Below are positions 46,924-58,142 of a DNA stretch of 64,000 nucleotides, piece after piece. The notes below the pieces were generated by a model. The model did not search any database. It had not been told where the DNA came from and worked only from the letters and a program-made list of their open reading frames with translations. Both the position numbers and the translations under genes were made by a program. The first letter of the stretch is position 1. Each line of letters opens with the position of its first letter. The DNA comes from Apostichopus japonicus (taxonomy: Eukaryota > Echinodermata > Holothuroidea > Aspidochirotida > Stichopodidae): contig NC_092579.1 of the NCBI RefSeq assembly GCF_037975245.1, forward strand, positions 31,324,666 through 31,388,665, given 5' to 3'.

Positions 46924-47232
46924 GGTTACATAACAGGCAACGTGTACGGCCAGCCGTTTGTGAGACACGAACTGAAGCCCAAGAGCGACGTCGCCTACCC
47001 AGCCGCCTCCACCAACTTCATCTACATCTACGACAACGAATTTGAGAAGAGCAGATACAAGTCACCGATCAAGATGTTGAACAGGAGGCAGGCAGAGGAG
47101 AAGACGAAATGGCTGAACACGCCAAACACATACTCCAAGGTGAAGGTAGCCCAAGAGTACGCCAACTGGGGAGATGAAGGGGAAGACGAGGGCTACAAGA
47201 CAAAGATACACCTGAGTAGTAGTGACATGTAA
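46924..47232 (+). CDS. ADD: Adducin neck-region exon
   Basis: After a TTTGTTACAG acceptor the frame continues directly from the previous exon with GYITGNVYGQPFVRHELKPK and later MLNRRQAEEKTKWLN, equivalent to GYRTGYPYRYPAL and QQREKTRWLN in vertebrate adducins. It ends DEGYKTKIHLSSSDM and a TAA at 47230-47232. Two readings are possible. The exon may be spliced at CTGA|GTAGTA (47215), which joins in phase 1 to the next exon at 48364. Alternatively the stop is used, giving a short isoform that lacks the C-terminal tail. The exon has a higher GC content than the introns around it and shows no lesion. Confidence 0.92.
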   Translation, partial: GYITGNVYGQPFVRHELKPKSDVAYPAASTNFIYIYDNEFEKSRYKSPIKMLNRRQAEEKTKWLNTPNTYSKVKVAQEYANWGDEGEDEGYKTKIHLSSSDM

Positions 47233-47600
47233 TTGGTGGTAGGCACATCATCTGTTTGACAGAATCACCCGACACAATCCTTAATTTTGGGCAATTTGGG
47301 GACTTTGACAATTCAAGACATCAAAGAGGCACTTGCCAAGGTGATGAAAATGTTTTGATTTTAGCACTTTCCAGAAACAAAAAAATATAAATCTAAAATG
47401 TCCTACAGATGGAATTATCAGAAGTTAGTCATCCTTTGTTTGTTTGCTATTTATTTAGCAAATGTTTGATCTTTTCAGAGGGAGAACAAGGATAGAAGGG
47501 TTGTTGGGGGGAGGGGGAAGCGGGATTGTCACCATTCTGGACAATGTGATCCGGGGCGGTGATTTGTTTCAAATATTGATGGGGTACATTTGCTTGGGTG
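47233..47600. other. Adducin intron, no other gene seen
   Basis: Contains a G-rich run (about 47500-47525). Nothing else could be supported. Confidence 0.5.
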
Positions 47601-48283
47601 CAGGTGCGTAGCAACTTTCATCCCCCAAATTGTTCTCGCGCTTTGTGATATTTTGTATATTACTAACTAAGCGGAGCGCCACCATCGGTTGGCAAGCAGC
47701 GTACAAGAAAATTTCTGGTTTTGATAGCCCCCAGATCACCGAAAATGGCACTTCTCAGGCTTGAAAATGACCAACCAGATGTACACTTTTGCCTGAGAAC
47801 CAAGTTTTTTCCAAATAGTTTTTTTTTTCATCCATTACCTATTTTAAGATTGACACCAGTCACACATCATGTTGGACCTCATTGCATCTCCTGTGGATCA
47901 TTGCTTTTGTAGGTAATACTACGTAACGGCCCAAAATACCCGTCAGCCCCACTTTTCAAGGTTTTAAAGCCCATTATTTGTTCAGAATTTGAATAAAAAA
48001 TTCACTTCAAACATGCCCATAATGTTGCACAAAATATCATCTATGGACAACCAATATATAGAAAAAAAACCTTCAACCCCTAACAGACCTGTCAAAATTG
48101 CACGAGTAGAGGGAAGTATGATGAAGAATGTTGGTCAGGGAAGTTTCGAAAATTCAGACACAGTTAATGATATTAAAACCTCTTATAACAGCTACTATAA
48201 AACTTCCATATCATAAAAAAAAATACAAAAAAAAAATTGAGGGGGGGAGCGGTCTCCCCCTTCGCCCCCTGGCTACGCTCCTG
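47601..48283. mobile_element. hAT-like non-autonomous element (MITE)
   Basis: The left end reads CAGGTGCGTAGCAAC. The right end, on the opposite strand, reads CAGGAGCGTAGCCAGGGGG. These are inverted terminal repeats of the CAGG-GCGTAGC type common to hAT MITEs. The 683-bp body has no transposase; a 75-codon frame at 47989-48216 shows no domain. The flanking 8-mers do not match, so the target duplication is lost or the ends are slightly misplaced. Confidence 0.6.
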
Positions 48284-48363
48284 CGGTTAGAAATCTTGTA
48301 GGAAACAGGCCAAATGGAAACCCAGTAACTCTTCTCTCTGGTTACATTTTACACAGTGGGTAG

Positions 48364-48458
48364 GTGACAAGGACCCCAAGAGTGGTCATGCAGTCGCTAT
48401 CACCGATCCACAACAGTTTGCAAGACAGGAACAAGGTCATAAGGAGTACAAGAAGAAG
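48364..48458 (+). CDS. ADD: Adducin neck-region exon
   Basis: The frame reads DKDPKSGHAVAITDPQQFAR, then QEQGHKEYKKK, ending at AAG|GTTAAA. It matches the adducin segment before the tail (vertebrate ...PNLFVPLNTNPKEVQEMRN; fly DPLQFVPKGTNP...). The acceptor is either the AG at 48362-48363, which fits phase 1 from 47215, or the AG at 48355-48356, which adds WVG in phase 0. The first is chosen because it gives a continuous frame. No lesion is seen. Confidence 0.8.
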
Positions 48459-49308
48459 GTTAAAATGTACGTTGATGACGTTATACACTGTTATTTCTAA
48501 TTGATTGTTTTATTTTTGTTATTTGTCACCACTTTCTCCTTCCTCTCACTTCTTTCCCATTTTTTCGCCTTTCCCCTAATTCGGTCTTCCGAGGAGTGAA
48601 TGATGTATCTGGTATGTTATAGAAAAAGTGGTAAAAAAAAAAGATAATGTAAAAGTGTATCAGTGGGTGTTGCCCTGGATTCATTGAAGCGGACTCCGCA
48701 CGTAGGTAGGGTTATCCCCTTGGAGGGAGCGGACTCCCCATTTAGGGAGCCATTTCCACATGTAGGGAGGGTTCACCCAAGAAAGTTTTTTAAGATGTGG
48801 TATTTACTACTTTTGTATTTTTATGGTAGGTTGAAGCGGGTGGGTGTATATTTCCTCACGCCCCCGACCCCCTTCCCACCCAGGATCATTTTACACACAG
48901 CAGACCCTTAGCCAGCCTCAAAAATTTGCTGTGAGAACTTTAAACATTCTTAAATCTCTCCTCCTTAGTATCACTATTCAATGTCCTCTTAGTGTTATGT
49001 TATGTGTCTTCTTAGTGCTATGTTATGTGTTCTGTCATTCTGACAACTTTGATAGATGTCCCAAAGAGTGTCTGCCGGTGAAGTTTCCGTAACCATATTA
49101 CCCAGAAATGAAAATTTGATGAGGTCACACCTGCATCCAACAGAACGAGGCATTTAGCACTCATGCCACATGCTCCTTGCAGCTGGTGCCAGGACCGCGG
49201 TGGCAAAAGGCATGAATTTTTAATGCCTCATCCTTAATGGCAGAGAGACTATGAATAGAAGTGTTATAATGTTACCAACGAGGATGTTGTCTACTCTTTG
49301 AATTTCAG
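48459..49308. other. Adducin intron, no other gene seen
   Basis: Contains short direct repeats of the type GCGGACTCC and TAGGGAG at 48688-48770. No coding sequence could be supported. Confidence 0.5.
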
Positions 49309-49369
49309 ATTAGGCAAGAGCGTTTTGGGGATAAGACACACCCTGGACCCATCTCTGAAGTTCTGGCAG
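49309..49369 (+). CDS. ADD: Adducin neck-region exon
   Basis: A 61-bp exon between a GAATTTCAG acceptor and a GTATAA donor, encoding IRQERFGDKTHPGPISEVLA in phase 0 and ending in phase 1. It matches the vertebrate IREQNLQDIKTAGPQSQVLC block in position and length. This is the last adducin exon I can recognise. The following exons, with the segment before the tail and the lysine-rich C-terminus, were not found downstream to 64000, and may be too diverged, too short or outside the window. Confidence 0.85.
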
Positions 49370-52300
49370 GTATAACTTATGGAGATGCTTGCAGAACACA
49401 GGTGCGTTGGAATTTTCCTTGTCTCTGGCCCCCCTACCTTCCATTCTTCTCCCCACCCCCCACCCCCACTGCATTTATCTATTAAGTCCACATTCTTAAA
49501 GGATATCTCTTGTTTTAGATTATGAAGAGCAGAGCCACCCACCTATTTCTGTTTATAGATTGTTTATGATTTGCATACTAGTATAAAGTATACCGACTAA
49601 GTTCAGTAGTATGTCAGCTGATAAGGCTTTTTGTTTCATGGACAAGACCGTAATAAGTTGGTGTAGGGTTATATAGCAGTTGTACGGGTATGCTACTGTA
49701 GACAAGGACAGAATAAAGCGCCCTCGCTACCTGTTGTGTTCTAACGCGTCTCATACCAGCACAACAGTGTCCTGTTTCATTGAAACTTTTACACTGGTTC
49801 GAGAGTAAACCACTTGTATCAGCCCGATGACCCTCTAATAATATTGTAAACATTGATCAAGATCTAATAATATGGTAAAGTTTGATCAAGGTACCAGTTT
49901 ACTTAAGAATAGAAAGTCTTTTTTTTTCTGTCTGTAGTTAGGTAATAGCTTGGCTGGCCTATCCCCCAATCCCAACACTTATTTTTATGTTATTTGATTA
50001 AGCATTATCTTGACCGCACCTACCAATGGGCTGCCAAAGACTTAAGTATCCTTGCTTAGAAAAATTGTAAAAATCTTCATCATTAATCCAAAACAAGCAC
50101 TAAGTAATAGAAAGAGAGAAAATAAAAGGAAGGGGGGGGGGGCAATTTTGTTTTATCAATGTGCCTGGTGTGACAGTCGTTAGGATACGATTCATGTGTA
50201 CTTATTAAAGTGTGGTGAAAATGACGGATGGTCTCCACACTCCTGCCGTTAGGTTCTATGTAAGTAATATCAGTGAATGTACCACAAGAAAGTACATGAG
50301 CTACAGGGAAAAGTTGAGATATTAGCCCTCATCCCACCACCCCTGCACTCCACCCAGTAAAATGTGTGGGTAAATTGACACTGAAGCTAGTAATTGGACA
50401 TGCCACTGGAGTTGCACTTCATGTTAAAATCAATAGGTTGAACAAACTTCCATTGATAAGATCGAATTAATTGATCAATCTCAACTTACTGAAGCCAGCT
50501 TACTCGGAAACAAATATCTTTCAGTTATGGCTTGTTTTGATATTCTTCATTAATGATTACACAAAGTGATTGGTTTTAAGTGTAGAAATCATGTCACCTT
50601 TTATGTGAGTCATAAATCAATGCTTTGCTTTACTTTTGTTGGTGAACTCGGTTTGATCAGTGCTGTTCTACCCAACCTCTACCCCCACCTATCCCCACCC
50701 CCCAAATTGCAGTTGTTTTCGGATCGGTTTGACTAGACTCACATGTTTGAAAGACTTGCCTGCAGCTTTTGTTTACTTTTCAATTGAGTGTTTTGTTTTG
50801 AATTTATTTTTGAAGTGATATTGTTTTCGTAAGCTTCACTTTCACCCTTTTTTGCATGAAAAAATGTTTTTATGGTAATGTGTGTATCTTTGCTGAACAT
50901 CAGAAAGAAAAAAATACAAGAAGATAATTTCATAATGAAACTATAGTTTAGAGAATTAATACCCAAGAGATTCTCAAAGAATATTATTTTAGATTTGCCA
51001 GATTTTCTGAAAACATCGGTTCTGATCCTGCCAGACTCTATATTTATTGTTCAGTTAAAGTAGCATTCAGCTTGAAAAATCTCAATAAAACACCAAACCA
51101 TGTATTCCATATCAAATACGAACATAATCGATGTGCAAATGATAGAAATTACACAAAGAGGAAGTTTTAACCTCCGACTATGTCCATATTAGCTGTTAGC
51201 GTTAGTCTTTACCATGTTTTTACTGTTTCTAGTTTTAGTGTTTGACTAACAATCAGTTTAAAACAAAAAAAATGGGGAAAAAAGTGCTCCTTTAATCTAA
51301 ATTGCCTGCATGGAATATAGCTCCACTTTTAGTCAAATTACAGTAGTGCATGTCACCTTTAAACCCTTTCATTCTTCAATCTCCTTAAACTAGATCCCCC
51401 AAAATTGCTTGACTTTCTCTCCAAACTACGATGTTGCCTCGACCAAAAAGAGGGGAGAAAGGAGAAACTGTTTTCTTTCTTAATTCAGCCATCTTTTTGG
51501 GCATTTGCTACAATGATGTGATTTTGCTGTGACGTTGTCACAACTTGTCACAACGTGTCACAAGTCTGTATTTACTCTGTCGTTGTCGTTGATGTTGTTG
51601 CAAGTTTTGGTTTCCTTCCCCACTCACGGTCGACCAGGATGCGCCACTGTCGGATTCTCGTGACGGTATGTAACCAGGCCAACAGGAATAGGAAATAAAT
51701 TTAATAACAAAACAAGAACAATAGCGCATCTTGGGAATAAAAGCAACCGAAATATCATCATTTTGTCACGGTGGATTTATATTGCAGACTTGAGGTTTCT
51801 GTATTATCTATGAGGACATTATTAGAACAAACATCAGTAGCAACTGAAGTTCTCTCTCACCCTGTTTACTTCATCCATTTTCATTTTTCTTGGTGGTGAA
51901 GGGTGATGGGTGTGGGGAAGTGGGGGGTTAAATGCCACCCTGAATATTTAAAATATGCAAAATTCTTAAAACCACAGAAAGATCAAATGTAAGAGAGGAT
52001 CAAGATGTCTTACTTGACTTTTCATATAGCAGAAGGGACAGAGGTGATCAGGCTAATTAGCCATGTGAAGTTGCACCTCTTTGGGTGTGGGTCGGAGGGG
52101 GAGAAATACACCAAGGGTTTCGTACAGAAATATTGCATAATATTGCCTTCACCTGGTGGTAATTAGAATTGAATGAAAAGTGTAGTACGTTAAATGCTAC
52201 TTCACAAAATTGATTGATCTTTTAGCTTTCAATTCAGGCTTCATCTCTGAAATGCTCTCTCAACCGATTCTCCATTCAGTGATAAAAGGACATCTGGATT

Positions 52301-53139
52301 CAACTTTAAGTCTCTGCTTGTTTGTTTGTTTCTGTCCTCTCTAAATATGAAAGTCTCAATATCTGTCCCATCCATGTTTTGCCATGCCAAGCATCATATA
52401 TTTACAGACTAATTGCACCCATTTCGACAGTGCTGAAGTAAAACTCTTTAAAGTGTTTTTAGGGAACTATCTAGTAGCTACTTGACCCGACTGTCAACTT
52501 ATTTTCTATGGTATCAATTTTTCTTTAAATCCATTCGGATATGGGTATTTTGAGTTTTTCATACGACGTAAACACAAACAAAAATGTTGGTCATGAATAG
52601 CACACAGCTCCTCTGTTTTTACTTACATTTCAAAACTGAGTAAATTGGTTGGTTTTATAACTTGCCTCGTAGTTGTGTTCTGATGAATATCCTTCATTGT
52701 TTGTACTTACTTTCATGTGATATTTAGGTATAAAGCCCCATTATGCCTTCCATTATAAACACGAACAAACTGTTCCCTAACCCTAGTTTGGTACCATTGT
52801 GTAGTTAATAAGCAGACAATCTTGTAGGTGCATTGTTTGCCAAATATTTTGGCTGAATCTCAGAGAACGAGCGAGAATAGAAACCTCCAAAACATTATTA
52901 TTCAGACCGTCCAGATGGAATGCATAGTGAGACTTTAACATCAAAGGACAAGATGTACAGTGACCTTTGAGTTAATGTTATATATTCTTTGATGGTATGA
53001 TATTCCTTTTATTACCCTTATATTTCTTACATCATGGTGAAGCGTGTAAAACCTACCTTTATAATCCCCACCGGTTTCATACACAGTGTATCAAAGACTG
53101 GAACAGTATGAACTATCTTTTTAACTGTTTCCATTCATT
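49370..53139. other. No gene seen
   Basis: AT-rich non-coding sequence, probably intronic if adducin continues. G-rich or C-rich short runs occur near 49440-49470, 50131-50142 and 50680-50703. No domain, tRNA or tandem array was recognised. Confidence 0.5.
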
Positions 53140-53158
53140 TAGAAGATAGTGTGCTTAA

Positions 53159-55539
53159 CAGGTCCCATTGGCCCCAGTAAGCTTTTGCCGCCCTATCTAA
53201 CCCACTAATCTGCTCCCAGGGAGGACGAGAACCACTCTCCTTCCAATTCAACACTGGCCCAATATTACTATCCTTTAGTTGGTACCCCCTGAGCTGCTCC
53301 TTGGTACAGCTCTCAACCTAATTAGAGTCCGCCGTAACTATGTTACATAACCCTGGGGTCTCTTTCGGAGGGTTGGCAGGCAATGCTCCGGAATGCACCA
53401 TGGGGGGATCACTTCTCGACAAAGCGTCTGCATTGGCATGCACTCTGCCAGGCCTAGTTTCTATCTGAAAATCATATGTGCCCAGCACTTCCAGCCACCT
53501 AGCTACCTGACCCTCGGGGGATTTAAAGTTATACAACCAACGGAGGGAGCCATGATCCGTGCGTAACAAAAATTTCCTGCCATAAAGGTAGTGGCGGAAA
53601 TTCTTAATAAAAGTTACAACAGCAAGAAGCTCTCTACGTGTTATGGAATACTTCTTTTCACCACTGCTTAGCGTAAGACTGGCATAGGCCGCAGGATGTT
53701 CTTCACCCCGAATGGTCTGAGACAACACAGCCCCTATTGCTGTATTGCTAGCATCAGTATCAAGGATAAACATCTGACTAAAATTTGGGTAGGCTAATGC
53801 GGGAGCTGTCATCAGTTTAGATTTCAGAGTCTGAAATCGTTCTTCACACTCCTCAGACCACAGAAACCTTTGGCCTTTCTTTGTTAGTGCATGTAGGGGA
53901 CTGGCAATTTCTGCAAAGTTCCTAATAAATTTCCTGTAATAGGAACACAGTCCCAGAAATCCCCTTAGTTGCTTCAGTACGTGTTGTGGGAGGGGGCCAA
54001 TCTGTGATTGCTTCGATCTTACTGGGATCGGTACCCACCCCGTGATCAGAGACAATGTGACCTAAATACTTGACTTCCTTTTTGAGCAAGTCACACTTGG
54101 AAGGCTTAAGCTTCAACCCTGCCCCTTAATCGGTCGAAAACTTCTCCTAGGCGTACTAAATGCTCCTCTATCGTGGTGGCATATATTATGATATCATCGA
54201 TATATATAAGACATATTTGCCAATGTAACTCACGAAGTACCTGCTCCATTAATCTCTGAAAAGTGGCAGGGGCGTTGCACAATCCAAAAGGTAACACATT
54301 AAACTCATAAAGACCACTACCCATTGAGAAGGCTGTCTTCTCCCTGTCTCTATGGTCCATTTCGACTTGCCAGTACCCACTTTTTAGATCAAGGGTAGAA
54401 AACCACTTAGCCCCTGACAATGCATCTAAGCTATCATCTATCCTAGGCAATGGAAAGGCGTCTTTATTAGTAACGTCATTTTACCTACGATAGTCTATAC
54501 AAAACCACAAAGAGCCATCTTTCTTTTTCACTAGAACCACTGGGGAGGACCACGCACTCTTAGAAGGAGAAATGACGCCTTGCGTCAACATCTCATTCAC
54601 TTCGGCCTGTGCTTCTACCTGTTTATGAAAGGGGAGTCTCCTAGAGAGCTGTCGGATTGGGGTTGCATCACCCGTATCAATGCAATGCTTAACCAACCCA
54701 ATCCTTCCTAAGGGGTCACCTTCGCAAGAGAACACACTACGGTCATCCTGCAAAAACTGCCTCAAACGAATACGCTCACAATCGGGTACACCCTCCCCAC
54801 TTCGATGGAGCAAATCTTCCATCTCGGCCGGTAACCCACTGGTATAATTGTTCTCTACCTCATCTACCTCCACAACGTTGGCAATGGGGGAAACTATGCC
54901 TACATGGGTACCTTTGTACAATGTTACAGGATTCGAAGTACCATTTAATAGTCTAATAGGGACAGTCCTTCTAGAAGTATCAACTAAAGCAAGTCCAACC
55001 ATAACATGGCGGCTTTCAGGCACTCCAGGTTTAGTTTCCAGTAGGCCTGGCCCATTCAGCTTCTCCGGGGGCACTCCATACATCAATTCTAACACCCCTG
55101 ACACCATAATCTCGCTCTCTGCAGGGATAAAGACTGTCTCAACCAGTGCTACCCTAACTGGCTGATCCAGCGGAGTCTCACAAAGAGGAACAGCTAAGCG
55201 GGTCCTACCAACAAACAATAGGGGTTCACCTCCCAATTGTATCAAACATTCATGTTCTCAAAAGTCAATTCCAAGTAAACCAGGGGCAGTGATACCGCCA
55301 ACTAGGACTTGCACTGGAATCTTCAGGGTGTGAAATTTGAAGGTTAAGTTACATTTACCTTTTACTTGGAGTGGCCTACCATCAACATCGGCAAAACTGG
55401 CTCCCGTCTCAGTAAGTGGAGCCAAATTACCTGCAGAGCATAAATGCTCCCATGTCTGAACACTAATGATGGTAGTACCAGCGCCAGTATCTACTAAAAA
55501 AGCAATCTCGGTATTAGAGATACATATATTTGCACACAA
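53159..55539 (-). pseudogene. Ty3/gypsy pol (protease, RT, RNase H), broken
   Basis: Protease is at 55539-55258, with the active-site DTGAGTT and the flap-side GLLGIDF. A stop follows, then 55245-54481 in the same frame leads into RT (SAWSSPVVLVKKKDGS, FCIDYRR). Another stop comes just before 54450-54106, which holds the RT core (LDLKSGYWQVEM, PFGLCNAPATFQRLM, YIDDIIIYA). A frame change near 54115 leads to 54116-53922 (KPSKCDLLKKEVKYLGHIVS), and another near 53990 to 54055-53318 (FLGLCSYYRKFI, then RNase H with TDASNTAIGAVLSQ, SGGEKKYS-type SSGEKKYS, and TDHGSLRWL). At least two stops and two frame changes are present. Integrase is missing through truncation. Confidence 0.92.
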
Positions 55540-55631
55540 AGCTCCCCCTGACTTGACCTTCTCCCCATTTCCAAAACGTTGCAGGGCTTCAATTTGCTCA
55601 GTCGAGGGGCACCCCTCATCCCCGACTGACT

Positions 55632-57000
55632 CTAGTTTCCCGATCCCTGTCTACTTGGCTTAGAGGGACAGTACCGGCTAATGTGACCTAACTGCCCACA
55701 CCTCCAACACTGCATGGGACCAGGCCCAGACCCAGTCAAAGGGGGTGGCGCTGGCGGACCTTGCTGAACAAATTGACTTAACCTAGCATTGTCCTCCAAA
55801 CCTTTTCCCAATTGTACTTCCAGCCTATCCAATCTTTCAGTAATTCCGCCAACCGTATCCGACGATGCCGAAACAGTATAGACAGAACGCCGGGGTTTCA
55901 TCACTCCCTCTGCTTGATCAATATCCTCCACCTCAAGGGCAAGATGCAGAGTATTTTCTATTGTCTTGGGTCTACCCCTTCGAACAACAATCCTAGCCAA
56001 GGGTGTAGGAACCGGGGGGGGGGGGGGGGCTGGGGGGTGCCAGCCCCCCAGTGAAAAATGTGGAGGGGCGGAAGTATCATTCCGCCCCCCCCCCCACTTC
56101 GCAAGTCAGAAAACCCCTTTTCATTTCCAAATGAGAAAAAAATCTCATTTGGAGCATCAAATTGCATCTAAGGCCAGGTGAAAATACAAAATTAAGTTTA
56201 CAAAACGGAGTGGGTGTTGAAGTGTGCTATATTGCACCAAATTGCATCTGAGACCACCTGGAAATGCAAAAAATTCCAAAGGGGAGGGGGTGTCCCCCTC
56301 CCCTTAGACCCCTCCCCCAGGCTGGCCATCAATCTTCAGCCCCCCCACTCAAAAGTACCTTCCTACGCCACTGATCCTAGCATCCCTGTCACGTAAAGCA
56401 CCCAAAAAAGACTCTAGAGCTAACTCGTCATGTGCTCGCATATCAAGGCCGGGATAAGCCTCTATCACTTCCCGACGGATTGAAGAGCACAGCCCAGGTA
56501 AGGTCTCACCCTCTGCCCGTACTCTAGATCTTAATTTTGCCCTTCTAGCGCTAGTCAGGGCTGCTGGAGCAAAAAATCTAGAAAGTGCGTTTACAGTGGT
56601 CTCATAACTACCACGGTCTGTAGATGATAGTCCCATATATACCTCCTGGGCGTGCCCAGTTAACTTAGCTACCAGGATTTTTGATTTTTCTAATTCCGTC
56701 CACCCATTAATCTCCGCACAGACTGTAAAATGAGTCAGCTAATGATCCCACTTTCTTCTCCCATCATAACTATCTGGCATAATAATAGGTTTACGGAACG
56801 AGTCACCTAAGGCATTTGAATTACGAACCCCTCTGCCTGGCGAAGTACCCCTATTATATAACCAATCCCTATCCCTGGTAAGATTAAATTGACAAACCTC
56901 AGCTTCTCTCTCCAGTGCCTCTATCTCGGCAATAAGCCTCTCCACAGAGTCCCCCTCGCTCTCTCGTCATGCAACCATCTCGCCTCCTTCCAGAAACCAG
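55632..57000 (-). pseudogene. Ty3/gypsy gag, interrupted by a nested element
   Basis: Reading on the minus strand, 56945-56739 has an acidic coiled N-terminus (ERLIAEIEALEREAEV). An in-frame TAG then precedes the capsid-like segment 56636-56382 (VNALSRFFAPAALTSARRAKL, ESFLGALRDRD). The hAT-like insertion at 55998-56373 interrupts the frame, which resumes at 55997 (RRGRPKTIENTLHLALEVED) and ends with one CCHC knuckle, CWRCGQLGHISRYC. The upstream start is uncertain. An ATG at about 56970 is in a different frame. Confidence 0.85.
55998..56373. mobile_element. Nested hAT-like MITE with 8-bp target duplication
   Basis: A 376-bp insertion flanked on both sides by ATCCTAGC (55990-55997 and 56374-56381). 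Its right end read inward on the minus strand is CAGTGGCGTAGGAAGG. The left end is CAAGGGTGTAGGAACC. An 8-bp duplication with CA-starting inverted ends is the signature of hAT transposition. The body has no transposase. It contains a run of 17 G near the left end and C-runs further in, which could fold into hairpins or quadruplexes. Another related end pair lies at 47601-48283. Confidence 0.85.
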
Positions 57001-57125
57001 GCTTACTTAAAGGTAAAGAAACTTGGTATGATATTAAATTGTCAAAATAAAAATAACTCGCAAATACCATGGGGCTCCAAAGCCCTGCCAGCAAACTTGA
57101 AATAGGGAGGTGGGGTGACAAAAAT

Positions 57126-57144
57126 AATCCCACTTCTGACACCA
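57126..57144 (-). promoter_or_regulatory. Primer-binding site (tRNA-Leu type)
   Basis: The minus strand reads TGGTGTCAGAAGTGGGATT, starting five bases after the LTR end. It is complementary to a tRNA 3' end ...AATCCCACTTCTGACACCA, which I recall as the 3' end of animal tRNA-Leu(CAA). This primer would start minus-strand DNA synthesis. Confidence 0.85.
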
Positions 57145-57149
57145 ATTTC

Positions 57150-58142
57150 TGTAACGCCCTTGTACCCCGGCCGAGCGGTAGCGTGGGAAATCAGGCAGCT
57201 GGAGGCCACCTGATGTCAGGGCAGGGGAAGGGGGGAGGCGAAGACTTATGCTAGCAGGGCTTGAACCAATACACAAAAAAGAGAGAAGAATATAGTTAAA
57301 GAGAACTGGGTCTCAAATCAACAATTTAATAGCTTAATTAACTTTTAACATACACTTAACAAAAATAAGGCAGTGACTTTCTGCCGTACACAAATATAAA
57401 AGCAAACAACGTTCCGGGCAGAGATTCAGTTTAAATAAATAACAAATACACTACATACCAGGGCGTGGGCAGCACGGCTCTTAAGAATCACGAGAGTGAA
57501 TACCTGACACGTGGCGCCAACGGCAGACTAAACAAATACTGCCTAATGTGGTCCCGCCCCGATTAACTTCTGCAATACCTCCGGGGAGAGCCCTAATTTG
57601 ACCCTACCTCCGGAGTCTATAACATGCAAAGAAGCCAACCAGGACGGGAAATTATTAGTTGTACAATACAAAAGGAATCGCGCCCGGTAGTCAGCCCTCA
57701 CTCCCGGACCCGCTCTCTAAAATAAATGAACCTTGCCTTTAAAATAATACTATACTCTAATTGCCGTGCTGCTCACCGCTGGTCTCCAGTTCTCTGCCCG
57801 AACTTCAACGAAATAAATTAAGTGTCCACAAAACAAAATACATAAGAAAAACAACGTCTTAATTAAACAAGGTAAAGAGAGCAAGTGAAAGTACAATAGA
57901 TAAACGGTAAACAGAACAACTCGCGTAATAAAAGAGCGAATGCCTGGAATGCTGGTGATGGCAGACGACGGGGAGAGTGAAAGAGACCTGCATAATAAAA
58001 CAAAAGTAAATGGAATGGTGAATGAATGGACAACAAATCGCAGGGTAAATTATTCAAACAAAACGGGAAAACATATTCTTAGTAGCCCTGGGCGCATTCT
58101 AAATACGGGGTACACGCATCCCGAACAACCCAGGGCGTAACA
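57150..58142 (-). repeat. 5' LTR of the Ty3/gypsy element
   Basis: On the minus strand the LTR starts TGTTACGCCCTGGG (58142 inward) and ends GGGCGTTACA (57150), giving TG...CA ends and near-matching 10-bp terminal inverted repeats. Length is 993 bp. The position is fixed by the primer-binding site. There is no second LTR in the window, so identity-based dating is not possible. Confidence 0.85.

Larger units (their letters stand above)
53140..58142 (-). mobile_element. Ty3/gypsy LTR retrotransposon, 3'-truncated
   Basis: On the minus strand: 5' LTR (58142-57150), primer-binding site (57144-57126), gag (about 57000-55632), then protease, reverse transcriptase and RNase H (55539-53318). The frame beyond the first stop at 53318 still reads as pol linker to about 53145 (GPVLNWKE, RPPWEQISG), then ends abruptly. 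Integrase and the 3' LTR are absent. Pol and gag contain several stops and frame changes. A hAT-like element is inserted in gag. The protease-RT-RNase H-linker order is the usual one for this superfamily. The clade is not resolved. Confidence 0.93.

Noticed and set aside
54848-55165. Plus-strand frame of 105 codons
   Set aside because: It is the antisense shadow of the gypsy pol region, which has clear protease/RT motifs on the minus strand.
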